From: Candidatus Binatia bacterium | GTDB taxonomy: Bacteria; Desulfobacterota_B; Binatia; UBA9968 | Direction of reading: 5' to 3' | Assembly: GCA_025922795.1 (NCBI GenBank) | Contig: JAICHC010000171.1 | Coordinates: forward strand, 1-6,458 | DNA: 6,458 nt | Part shown: one piece after another, positions 1 through 5,343 of the stretch | Layout: every line of letters starts with the position of its first letter | Position numbering within the stretch: the stretch's first letter is position 1 | The notes under the pieces: generated by a model | Told to the model about the DNA's origin: nothing | What the model saw: the letters and a program-made list of their open reading frames with translations, nothing else | The model's database searches: none | Translations under genes and position numbers: made by a program

Positions 1-174
1 GCGCCGCTCCGCCTGCTCAATGCCGATGGTCTCGCTGGCCTTGAGCAGACCATCGAGCAACGGCTCCCACTTCCACAAGTAAGGCGGCTCGGAGGCGTGG
101 CCGGGGACGCGCGTGCGCCAAAATCCCGAGAGCTGGTTTTTGGCCAAGTGGCTATCGAGATCCTCAAGCTTCAT
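1..174 (-). CDS. Gentisate 1,2-dioxygenase-like cupin protein, N-terminal 58 residues (cut by left window edge)
   Basis: Only the first 58 residues are in the window, starting MKLEDLDSHLAKNQLSGFW and ending at the edge with EQAERR. The stretch PYLWKWEPLL (residues 31-40) followed by an AERR element resembles the N-terminal arm of gentisate 1,2-dioxygenases and related bicupin ring-cleaving enzymes, where a Trp-Lys/Arg-Trp element precedes a helix and then AERR. Such enzymes bind Fe(II) through cupin histidines and cleave hydroxylated aromatic acids with O2. The metal-binding motifs would lie beyond the edge, so activity cannot be judged. The ATG at 172-174 is preceded by a GGAGGAG Shine-Dalgarno (178-184), which fixes the start. 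The gene begins 20 bp after the stop of the upstream diiron-type gene, so co-transcription and probably translational linkage are expected. It could instead be another cupin-fold oxygenase or a non-catalytic cupin; the family call rests on one short segment. Confidence 0.65.
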   Translation of the reverse strand, partial: MKLEDLDSHLAKNQLSGFWRTRVPGHASEPPYLWKWEPLLDGLLKASETIGIEQAERR

Positions 175-194
175 CGGCTCCTCCCGGCGCCACG

Positions 195-902
195 CTATGA
201 TGCTTGCGCCATCGCGTGCGCCATCCCGCCGAAATAGGCGCGATGGAGATCCATCGACTCCTTGGCCGTATCGAGCACGTCTGGCTCGCGACCCGGCGCG
301 ACATATTTCTCGAGCACGTCGATGAACATATCGGAATGCTTCACGTCGGCCTTGCTGTGGGCGGTGAAGTTCGGCATCTGGGCATCGGCGAAATGCAAAT
401 CACGCTGCCAGATCTTATATAGCCGCGTGCAGTTGCCGCCGCCGATGTCGCCCAACAAACGGTCGTCGTTGGTCCACTCGGCGATGGTCGAAGCGGCGAT
501 CGCCTCCTGCCACGGCCGGTGGCGCGCAAGCCAGAACCAGCCGTAGATCGCCGCCTTGGTGGTCGGCAGCGGCTCCGCCTCGAGCACATCCTCGACGCTC
601 AAACCCACTTCTTTTCCCTGACGAAAAATCAGATCGAGGTGACCGTGCTTGGAGTGTTCGTCTTCGACCAACTCCTCATGTTCATGTTCCAGGATGCGTT
701 GTTTGACCTCGAACTCCGGGCAATTCGCCGCCACCTGCGGCCAAAAATTTCTCCGCTGGCGCACGTAAAGGCTCAGTTGTAGGAGGTAAATCTGCGCTCG
801 CTTTCGGGTCATCGGAATCGAGTAAAAATGGTCCATTTCGGGCGATTGAAACAAATCGCGCACACACTCGCCTAGTTTCGCCCGCCATTCTTGTGGTTTC
901 AT
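195..902 (-). CDS. Heme-oxygenase-like diiron oxidase family protein (CADD/PqqC-like fold), 235 aa
   Basis: A complete, probably all-helical protein of the iron-containing redox enzyme group (heme-oxygenase-like diiron oxidases; relatives include CADD, UndA and, without metal, PqqC). The C-terminal ligand signature is clear: FTAHSKADVKH at residues 179-189 gives H182, D186 and H189 in the H-x3-D-x2-H spacing of CADD (H174, D178, H181 as I recall them). E142 is a likely bridging ligand, and the Glu/His-rich stretch at 72-88 (including E76, E77, E80, H83 and H88) should supply the N-terminal Glu and His; which of them cannot be fixed without an alignment. HFY at 25-27 matches the first-helix position of the sacrificial Tyr27 of CADD, but the position of CADD Lys152 is Asp here. 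Such proteins activate O2 on small substrates in the cytoplasm. The ATG at 900-902 has a perfect AGGAGG (911-916) eight bases upstream. It is first in a leftward pair with the cupin gene. Length is normal for the family; the substrate is unknown. Confidence 0.82.
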   Translation of the reverse strand: MKPQEWRAKLGECVRDLFQSPEMDHFYSIPMTRKRAQIYLLQLSLYVRQRRNFWPQVAANCPEFEVKQRILEHEHEELVEDEHSKHGHLDLIFRQGKEVGLSVEDVLEAEPLPTTKAAIYGWFWLARHRPWQEAIAASTIAEWTNDDRLLGDIGGGNCTRLYKIWQRDLHFADAQMPNFTAHSKADVKHSDMFIDVLEKYVAPGREPDVLDTAKESMDLHRAYFGGMAHAMAQAS

Positions 903-1169
903 GACCCGCTCCTCCTGCGATTTTCCCGTGGTGAATGCGCTTCGCCGGCAGCATCGCCGCCCGTACGCAGCGCCAAAAGGGTCGCACGGTCGTGCAGTCG
1001 TTCGAGTTTTACGAGTACCTGATCCGCCGAAGGATTGTCAAGCTGCGCTCGTGTGCGATCGCTCTGATCCGCGTCAGGGTGAACGATTTGACGGAGTTAT
1101 CCTCGACCGATGACGGATCTAACGAGTCTGTCACTGAAGACGTTTGCTGGTTTGCGCTCGGCCGACCGC
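903..1169. other. Gene-free spacer between diiron-type gene and response regulator
   Basis: No convincing coding frame is seen. The stretch holds the leader of the leftward diiron-type gene with its AGGAGG ribosome-binding site (911-916) and a possible -35 box (1036-1041). A 9-bp direct repeat CTGATCCGC (1019-1027 and 1064-1072) flanks that box. Immediately after the response regulator stop is a 16-bp near-palindrome, GCGCTCGGCCGACCGC (1154-1169), with one mismatched pair and no spacer loop. It lacks a T-tract and is not a recognisable intrinsic terminator, so read-through from the response regulator gene into the diiron-type gene is not excluded. Confidence 0.5.
1013..1041 (-). promoter_or_regulatory. 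Weak candidate sigma-70 promoter for the diiron-type/cupin pair
   Basis: On the minus strand a perfect TTGACA (1036-1041) lies about 110-135 bases upstream of the diiron-type start codon. Seventeen bases downstream the sequence is GTACTC, a poor -10 match, so only half of the promoter is convincing. A 9-bp direct repeat (CTGATCCGC) on either side of the -35 box could be an operator. This is offered as the best candidate in the spacer, not as a firm site. Confidence 0.2.
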
Positions 1170-1562
1170 TTATTGCACTTTGAGATTCTCTTTGGGTGGA
1201 GGTAAAAACCGCAGCAACACGGTTTGCAGTTCGGTAAGGGACACCGGTTTGGTGATCACCGCGTCGGCGCCGCACTGTAACGCCGCTTCCCGATGTTTCT
1301 GCGACGCCCAGGCCGTACAGATGACCACCGGGGTTTCCTTTGTTGATGCGCTCTCGCGCAAGCAGGTGGTGGCCTTGATGCCGCTCATGCTCGGCATGCC
1401 GATATCCATGAAAATCAAGTCGGGTTTCTCGGTCAAAGCCTTTTGTACGCCGATCTCCCCGTCGTCGGCCTCGATGACCAGAAAACCCAAATGGCGAATC
1501 AGCACGGCAAAAAGCTCGCGGCAGTCCGTGTTATCTTCGATCACTAAAACTTTGTACGACAT
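1170..1562 (-). CDS. Single-domain response regulator (CheY-like receiver), 130 aa
   Basis: The whole protein is one receiver domain with no output domain. The acidic pair E9-D10, the phosphoacceptor D53 (in FMDIGMP), T83 (in ICTAWA) and K105 followed by P106 are all present, so phosphorylation by a histidine kinase is expected. At the switch position three residues before the lysine, where CheY has Tyr106, this protein has Val102, so signalling by aromatic rotation is probably altered. Stand-alone receivers act through protein-protein contacts, for example in phosphorelays or with chemotaxis or hybrid-kinase partners; no kinase gene is in the window. The ATG at 1560-1562 is fixed by the first beta strand (YKVLVIED) starting directly after it. 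No good Shine-Dalgarno is visible. The gene is divergent from the acyl-CoA synthetase fusion, and its stop lies 267 bp before the diiron-type start on the same strand. Its target is unknown. Confidence 0.9.
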   Translation of the reverse strand: MSYKVLVIEDNTDCRELFAVLIRHLGFLVIEADDGEIGVQKALTEKPDLIFMDIGMPSMSGIKATTCLRESASTKETPVVICTAWASQKHREAALQCGADAVITKPVSLTELQTVLLRFLPPPKENLKVQ

Positions 1563-1577
1563 AAACTGTACGGGGTG

Positions 1578-1595
1578 AAGCAGGGCCTATGCCAA
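1578..1595 (-). promoter_or_regulatory. Possible sigma-54 (-24/-12) promoter of the response regulator
   Basis: The minus strand reads TTGGCATAGGCCCTGCTT. It has the invariant GG (1592-1593) and GC (1580-1581) separated by exactly ten bases, and matches TTGGCA of the -24 box and TGC plus T of the -12 box. A transcript would start near 1568, leaving only about six bases before the ATG at 1560-1562. That would be almost leaderless and weakens the call, although it agrees with the absence of a Shine-Dalgarno. An inverted repeat centred at 1677, about 80 bases upstream, is at a distance usual for activator sites of sigma-54 promoters. Confidence 0.25.
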
Positions 1596-1662
1596 CTCTG
1601 AATATTGATGTTTTGTCGAGTGGTTGGCCGAGCTTGCCGGCTTGAACCATGCTCGAATTTCA

Positions 1663-1691
1663 CCGCCGCTGTCATACCATGACAGACGCGG
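1663..1691. repeat. Inverted repeat, probable operator or hairpin
   Basis: CTGTCAT, three bases, ATGACAG (1669-1685) is a perfect 7-bp inverted repeat. After two mismatched pairs it continues as CCGC (1663-1666) with GCGG (1688-1691). A third half-site, ATGACAG in direct orientation, follows at 1692-1698. No T-tract follows on either strand, so a protein-binding site in the divergent spacer is more likely than a terminator. The binding protein is unknown. Confidence 0.5.
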
Positions 1692-1922
1692 ATGACAGAG
1701 TACGGGGACTGAATCCGCTCTCGAACGAACGTGCAGCCCATGAAGCGCGGGAAAGTCTTCGCGATTCCTTCGATGGGCATGAATTGACCGGCTCGCCAAA
1801 ACGATGTCCGAGCGCAGACGTGATGACCGCAAGTGTCCTGCCAGGTTGAGTTGCCTGTAGGGGATCACGATTTCGCATTGGGTTTGTTGAAAATCGCGAG
1901 CTGAAAGCCTACTTAAGTCGGT

Positions 1923-4655
1923 ATGGCTTCGGTCCGTCCGCGCTATATTCCCACGCCTTACCAGGACGCGCCGCAGTCAGGTCGTCTGATCCTGCGCGAC
2001 GGCAGCACCGCTTCGATTCGCATCAGCCAAGCCAATGACAAAACCATGATGAAGGAGTTCTTTTCGGCGCTCTCCGCCGAAGCCAAACATCACCGCTTCT
2101 TCGCCGTCACCGTGCCGAACGAGGAACTGATTCAATCCTTTTGCGATTCGTCCGATCCCGGCGTGCGGCTCACGCTGATTGTTACGCGTTTAGCCGGCGG
2201 CGCCACGCGCATCATCGCGGTCGGCACCTATGCGGCGCGCGATCCAACGAGCGCCGAAGTTGCCATGGCCGTTGACGATTCGTTCCAGGGCAAAGGCATC
2301 GGAACGTTATTGCTGGAAAGGCTCGCTCTGATCGCCGTCGCCAACGGTTTTCGCCGCTTCTGGGCGGTCACTATGGCGGAGAATAAACCGATGCTCGATG
2401 TCTTCCGCGCATCCGGGTTCGAATCTCGCTCGCGCTTCAACGACGGCTACGTCGAAATCGATCTTTCCGTGCTTGCCAACGAAACCAGCGTTGCCCAAGC
2501 CGACTGGCGCGACCGAGTCGCCACCACCGCGTCGCTGCACCCGTTCTTTCGGCCGCGTTCGGTTGCCGTCGTCGGAGCGTCGCGCAATCCGAAAAATATC
2601 GGAACGCGAATTTTGAACGCCATTCTCAACGCCGGCTTCAAAGGCAAGGTCTACCCGGTGAATCCCAGAGCCGATACGATCGCTTCCGTGCGCGTCTACG
2701 GCGCCGTCGACCTTCTGCCTGAAACTCCCGATCTGGTGGTTATCGCCGTGCCGTCGGAAGCGGTCAACCGTGTGATCGACCAATGCGCCGCTCGGCAAGT
2801 GCGCGCGGTCATTGTCATCACGGCAGGGTTTGCCGAGATCGGTGCTGAAGGACGCGAGCGGCAACAACAGCTTCTTGAGAAGATCCGCGGCTACGGCATG
2901 CGCATGGTAGGCCCCAACTGTCTCGGCCTGCTCAATACCGATCCCGCCGTTTCGTTAAATGCCTCCTTCGCCCCAGACTTTCCGCCCGCTGGCAACATTG
3001 CGTTCTCTTCGCAGAGCGGCGCCCTGGGGCTGGCGCTGATCGCGCTCGCCCGCGAGCGCGGGCTGGGTCTTTCGAGCTTCGTCAGCGTCGGTAACAAGGC
3101 CGATATCTCCGGCAACGATCTTCTGCAGTACTGGGAGGAAGACGAACGCGCGAAAGTCATCTTGCTCTACCTCGAGTCGTTCGGAAACGCGCGTCGTTTT
3201 GCGCGCATCGCGCGGCGTGTGGGCCGCGCCAAACCGATTGTCGCGGTTAAGGCCGGCAGGACCGGCGCTGGACGACGGGCCGCTGGTTCGCATACCGCCG
3301 CACTCGCGGCCGACGATGTCGCCGTGGACGCGCTGTTTCGCCAAACCGGCGTGATTCGCGCCGAAACGCTCGACGAGATGTTCGATTTAGCCGCGGCTCT
3401 CGGCAGCCAACCTTTGCCGGCCGGCCGCCGGGTTGCGATCCTGACCAATGCGGGAGGTCTCGGAATTCTCTGTGCCGATGCCTGTGAAGCAAACGGACTT
3501 CTGGTTCAGGAGCTCAGCGAGAAAACCAGAAGCCTCTTGAGCGGATTTTTGCCGCCGACGGCGAGCGTTATTAACCCGGTGGACATGATTGCCTCGGCCG
3601 GCGCCGATGATTTCGGCCGGGCCGTGGAAATCCTGCTCGGGGCCGCGGAAGTGGATGCGCTTATCGTATTGACGATTGACGTCGGTCTGGTCGATCTCTC
3701 GGCGATTGCGCGAAAGGTCCGGAGCGGCGCCAGCGACGCTCAAGCAAAGATCTCCCAGCGCAAACCAGTTCTCACCTGCATCATGGGTGAAAAAAAAGCC
3801 GCGCCGCCCGCGGCGACGACAGGTACCGTGCCGCTGCCCAACTACGCGTTCCCGGAAAATGCCGCGCGAGTCCTGGGCAAGCTGGCTCGCTACGCCGAGT
3901 GGCGCGATCAACCCGCGGGTATCGTTCCCGAGTTTGACGATATACAGCCGCAGGATGCGCGCGCGATCTGCCAGCGCGCGCGGCGCGAACACGGCGCATC
4001 TTGGTTGTCAGTCGAAGAAACCCGTAAGGTTCTCGCCGCCTTCGCCGTACCGCTTGCGCCCGGCGGGATCTGTCGCGACGCTCAAGCCGCGGCAATCATG
4101 GCCAAGGAGATCGGCTTTCCCGTGGCGCTAAAGCTTGCTTCGCGCACCATCGTGCACAAGACCGAGATCGGCGGCGTGCGGCTAAATCTGACCGACGAAG
4201 GCGAGGTAACGGAGGCTTTCGCGGCGATTCAACGACGGCTCGCGGCCGACCATAAGCTCAGTGAAATGGAAGGTGTGTTGGTGCAGCCGATGATTTCGAC
4301 CGGCGTCGAAGTGATGGTCGGCGTCACCCAAGATCCCCTGTTCGGTCCGCTGATCGGATTTGGCCTCGGCGGCATCCACGTGGAAATTCTCAAGGACGTT
4401 TCTTTTCGCGTCACGCCGATCACCGATCATGACGCCGCGGACATGGTCCGGAGCATCAAAGGCTACCGTCTGTTGGAAGGCTATCGCGGCCATCCGCCCG
4501 CTGACGTGCCCGCCATCGAAGACTTGCTCTTGCGCATCGCTCGGCTCGTCGAGGAAGTGCCCGAGATCGCCGAGTTGGACTTAAATCCCGTGATGGCCTT
4601 AGCGCCGGGCAGCGGCTGTCAGATTGTCGACGCGCGCATTCGGCTGGCACCGTGA
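1923..4655 (+). CDS. GNAT acetyltransferase fused to NDP-forming acyl-CoA synthetase (Pat-like), 910 aa
   Basis: Domain order is N-terminal GNAT (about 20-185), CoA-binding Rossmann domain (about 205-335, VAVVGAS at 214-220), succinyl-CoA-ligase-like domains (about 350-650) and ATP-grasp (about 690-910). The GNAT part has the acetyl-CoA loop QGKGIG (122-127), and E112 in AEVAMAV sits where Pat proteins carry their catalytic Glu. The synthetase part has H457 in GSHTAALA, matching the phosphorylated alpha-subunit histidine of ADP-forming acetyl-CoA synthetases, H745 in VHKTEIGGV, matching the beta-subunit histidine, and a terminal ELDLNPV (884-890). Expected reactions are acyl-CoA plus ADP and phosphate to acid plus ATP (reversible), and Nε-lysine acetylation of proteins such as AMP-forming acyl-CoA synthetases; both are inferred. 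The GNAT-first order is that of actinobacterial PatA, opposite to Salmonella Pat. A stop three codons upstream makes ATG 1923 the first possible start; no good Shine-Dalgarno is seen. It is a single-gene unit. Confidence 0.92.
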   Translation: MASVRPRYIPTPYQDAPQSGRLILRDGSTASIRISQANDKTMMKEFFSALSAEAKHHRFFAVTVPNEELIQSFCDSSDPGVRLTLIVTRLAGGATRIIAVGTYAARDPTSAEVAMAVDDSFQGKGIGTLLLERLALIAVANGFRRFWAVTMAENKPMLDVFRASGFESRSRFNDGYVEIDLSVLANETSVAQADWRDRVATTASLHPFFRPRSVAVVGASRNPKNIGTRILNAILNAGFKGKVYPVNPRADTIASVRVYGAVDLLPETPDLVVIAVPSEAVNRVIDQCAARQVRAVIVITAGFAEIGAEGRERQQQLLEKIRGYGMRMVGPNCLGLLNTDPAVSLNASFAPDFPPAGNIAFSSQSGALGLALIALARERGLGLSSFVSVGNKADISGNDLLQYWEEDERAKVILLYLESFGNARRFARIARRVGRAKPIVAVKAGRTGAGRRAAGSHTAALAADDVAVDALFRQTGVIRAETLDEMFDLAAALGSQPLPAGRRVAILTNAGGLGILCADACEANGLLVQELSEKTRSLLSGFLPPTASVINPVDMIASAGADDFGRAVEILLGAAEVDALIVLTIDVGLVDLSAIARKVRSGASDAQAKISQRKPVLTCIMGEKKAAPPAATTGTVPLPNYAFPENAARVLGKLARYAEWRDQPAGIVPEFDDIQPQDARAICQRARREHGASWLSVEETRKVLAAFAVPLAPGGICRDAQAAAIMAKEIGFPVALKLASRTIVHKTEIGGVRLNLTDEGEVTEAFAAIQRRLAADHKLSEMEGVLVQPMISTGVEVMVGVTQDPLFGPLIGFGLGGIHVEILKDVSFRVTPITDHDAADMVRSIKGYRLLEGYRGHPPADVPAIEDLLLRIARLVEEVPEIAELDLNPVMALAPGSGCQIVDARIRLAP

Positions 4656-4676
4656 AGTGGAAATCCGACCAGCCGA
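4640..4676 (+). repeat. Perfect 8-bp inverted repeat straddling the synthetase stop codon
   Basis: TCGGCTGG (4640-4647) and CCAGCCGA (4669-4676) pair perfectly around a 21-base loop that contains the TGA at 4653-4655. The transcript would form a hairpin at the very end of the gene. No run of T follows, so it is not a standard intrinsic terminator; it may stabilise the 3' end or be chance. Confidence 0.3.
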
Positions 4677-4715
4677 TCGCTCATCAAAATTCACAAATTC
4701 AAGGCAACGCGGCGA

Positions 4716-4894
4716 CGTCTGATGCGGAAGCGCGACGATGATCTCCTCGGCAGTCATACCCATATGGCTTCATAGCGGACCGCTACGTCGACCACCTTGA
4801 TGCCCGTTCCCGCGATCACGGGCGCCCCGCGCCGGACTCCCGGACGGGTTTCAATATAGGCTTTCCGCCTTGCCTTCGATTTAGCTTTCGCCAT
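4716..4894 (-). pseudogene. DUF433 antitoxin-like gene, frameshifted
   Basis: From the ATG at 4892-4894 the minus strand encodes MAKAKSKARRKAYIE, then RPGVRRGAPVIAGTGIKVVDVAVRYEA, the N-terminal half of the DUF433 family (small winged-helix-like antitoxins, usually paired with a PIN-like DUF5615 toxin). This frame stops at 4754-4756 after 46 residues. Two bases on, another frame (from 4763 down to about 4716) gives MGMTAEEIIVALPHQT, the expected next segment. Removing one AT of the ATAT at the junction would restore RYEAMGMTAEEI, so a two-base duplication is the simplest cause. Beyond LPH the usual C-terminal helix is not readable in any single frame; a third frame gives SDVAAL near 4710, so there may be a second lesion. 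GGAG lies five bases before the ATG, so the gene was probably once expressed. No toxin gene is adjacent. A sequencing error at the ATAT is the alternative. Confidence 0.72.
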
Positions 4895-4944
4895 AACGTC
4901 TCCGCGCTTCCTCATATTGCGCTGTCACTCTCTCATGCCCGCTG

Positions 4945-5343
4945 TTATTGCCCGCCTCTGTTTTTTGCCTCTCCTGACAAAATCGCGCTGATCTCGCAGA
5001 CGATCCTGTCGAGGCGCTTATTCCCCAAGCTACGCTCCGGATAGCGGATCCCCATTTCCCTCGCCCTCCGGCTCTCGTTAAACATCCTAATGATTTCGAT
5101 CTTGCGCCACGTTCTCAGCGGAAACTCTGCCGCAAAGATCATTTCTTTTTGCAGAAACATCCAGCTCTCCCCATTGGCATCGATGAACCGGGCTTTCTTT
5201 TCGTCAGCAAGCTCGACACCGGCCAGCCGCCTCTGCAGCACGGCCGGCGAAAGAACGGCGAAAACGTTCCCGTCAAGATCGCAGATCACCGGAAACCTAG
5301 GTCTGCGAAACGCAAACACGATCGCATTCGTCTTAGAATTCAT
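4945..5343 (-). CDS. Conserved-looking hypothetical protein, 132 aa
   Basis: I do not recognise the family. The protein begins MNSKTNAIVFAFRRPRFPV and has an internal part that reads like a folded soluble domain: a hydrophobic strand with an acidic turn, VICDLDGNVFAVLSP (19-33), an EKKARFIDANGESW segment (48-61), a possible short beta hairpin, and a basic C-terminal half with RTWRKIEIIRMFNE (77-90) and PERSLGNKRLDRI (102-114). There is no signal peptide, no membrane segment and no obvious metal-binding cluster. An in-frame TAG four codons upstream makes the ATG at 5341-5343 the earliest start; the upstream GAAAAGCG is a poor ribosome-binding site. Balanced amino-acid composition and the absence of low-complexity runs support real coding. 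The stop is 50 bp before the start of the broken DUF433 gene, so the two could share a transcript. No function is proposed. Confidence 0.65.
   Translation of the reverse strand: MNSKTNAIVFAFRRPRFPVICDLDGNVFAVLSPAVLQRRLAGVELADEKKARFIDANGESWMFLQKEMIFAAEFPLRTWRKIEIIRMFNESRRAREMGIRYPERSLGNKRLDRIVCEISAILSGEAKNRGGQ

Larger units (their letters stand above)
1563..1922. other. Divergent regulatory spacer (360 bp)
   Basis: This stretch separates the leftward response regulator from the rightward acyl-CoA synthetase fusion and must carry both promoters. Short open frames across it on both strands show no recognisable protein motif or good ribosome-binding site and I treat them as non-coding. It contains a sigma-54-like element (1578-1595, minus), a strong inverted repeat (1663-1691) with an extra direct half-site (1692-1698), and an imperfect inverted repeat around GCCCAT (1736-1741) and ATGGGC (1773-1778). 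A 6-bp repeat pair CGATTT/AAATCG (1868-1873 and 1891-1896) lies just upstream of the fusion gene. Confidence 0.6.

Noticed and set aside
1154..1169. Near-palindrome just after the response regulator stop, considered as a terminator
   Set aside because: The arms meet without a loop, one pair is mismatched and no T-tract follows; a real hairpin would keep only a few pairs.
1621..1649. TGGTT ... AACCA with inner GCC ... GGC inverted repeat
   Set aside because: Short, interrupted pairing that is not notably better than chance in this composition.
1544..1878. Several overlapping open frames of 66-93 codons on both strands in the divergent spacer
   Set aside because: They overlap each other, have no good ribosome-binding sites and show arginine- and serine-rich translations typical of shadow frames in GC-rich DNA.
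4802..4823. GCCCGT ... ACGGGC inverted repeat
   Set aside because: It falls inside the DUF433 coding remnant and is explained by Gly/Thr/Pro codons of the conserved motif.
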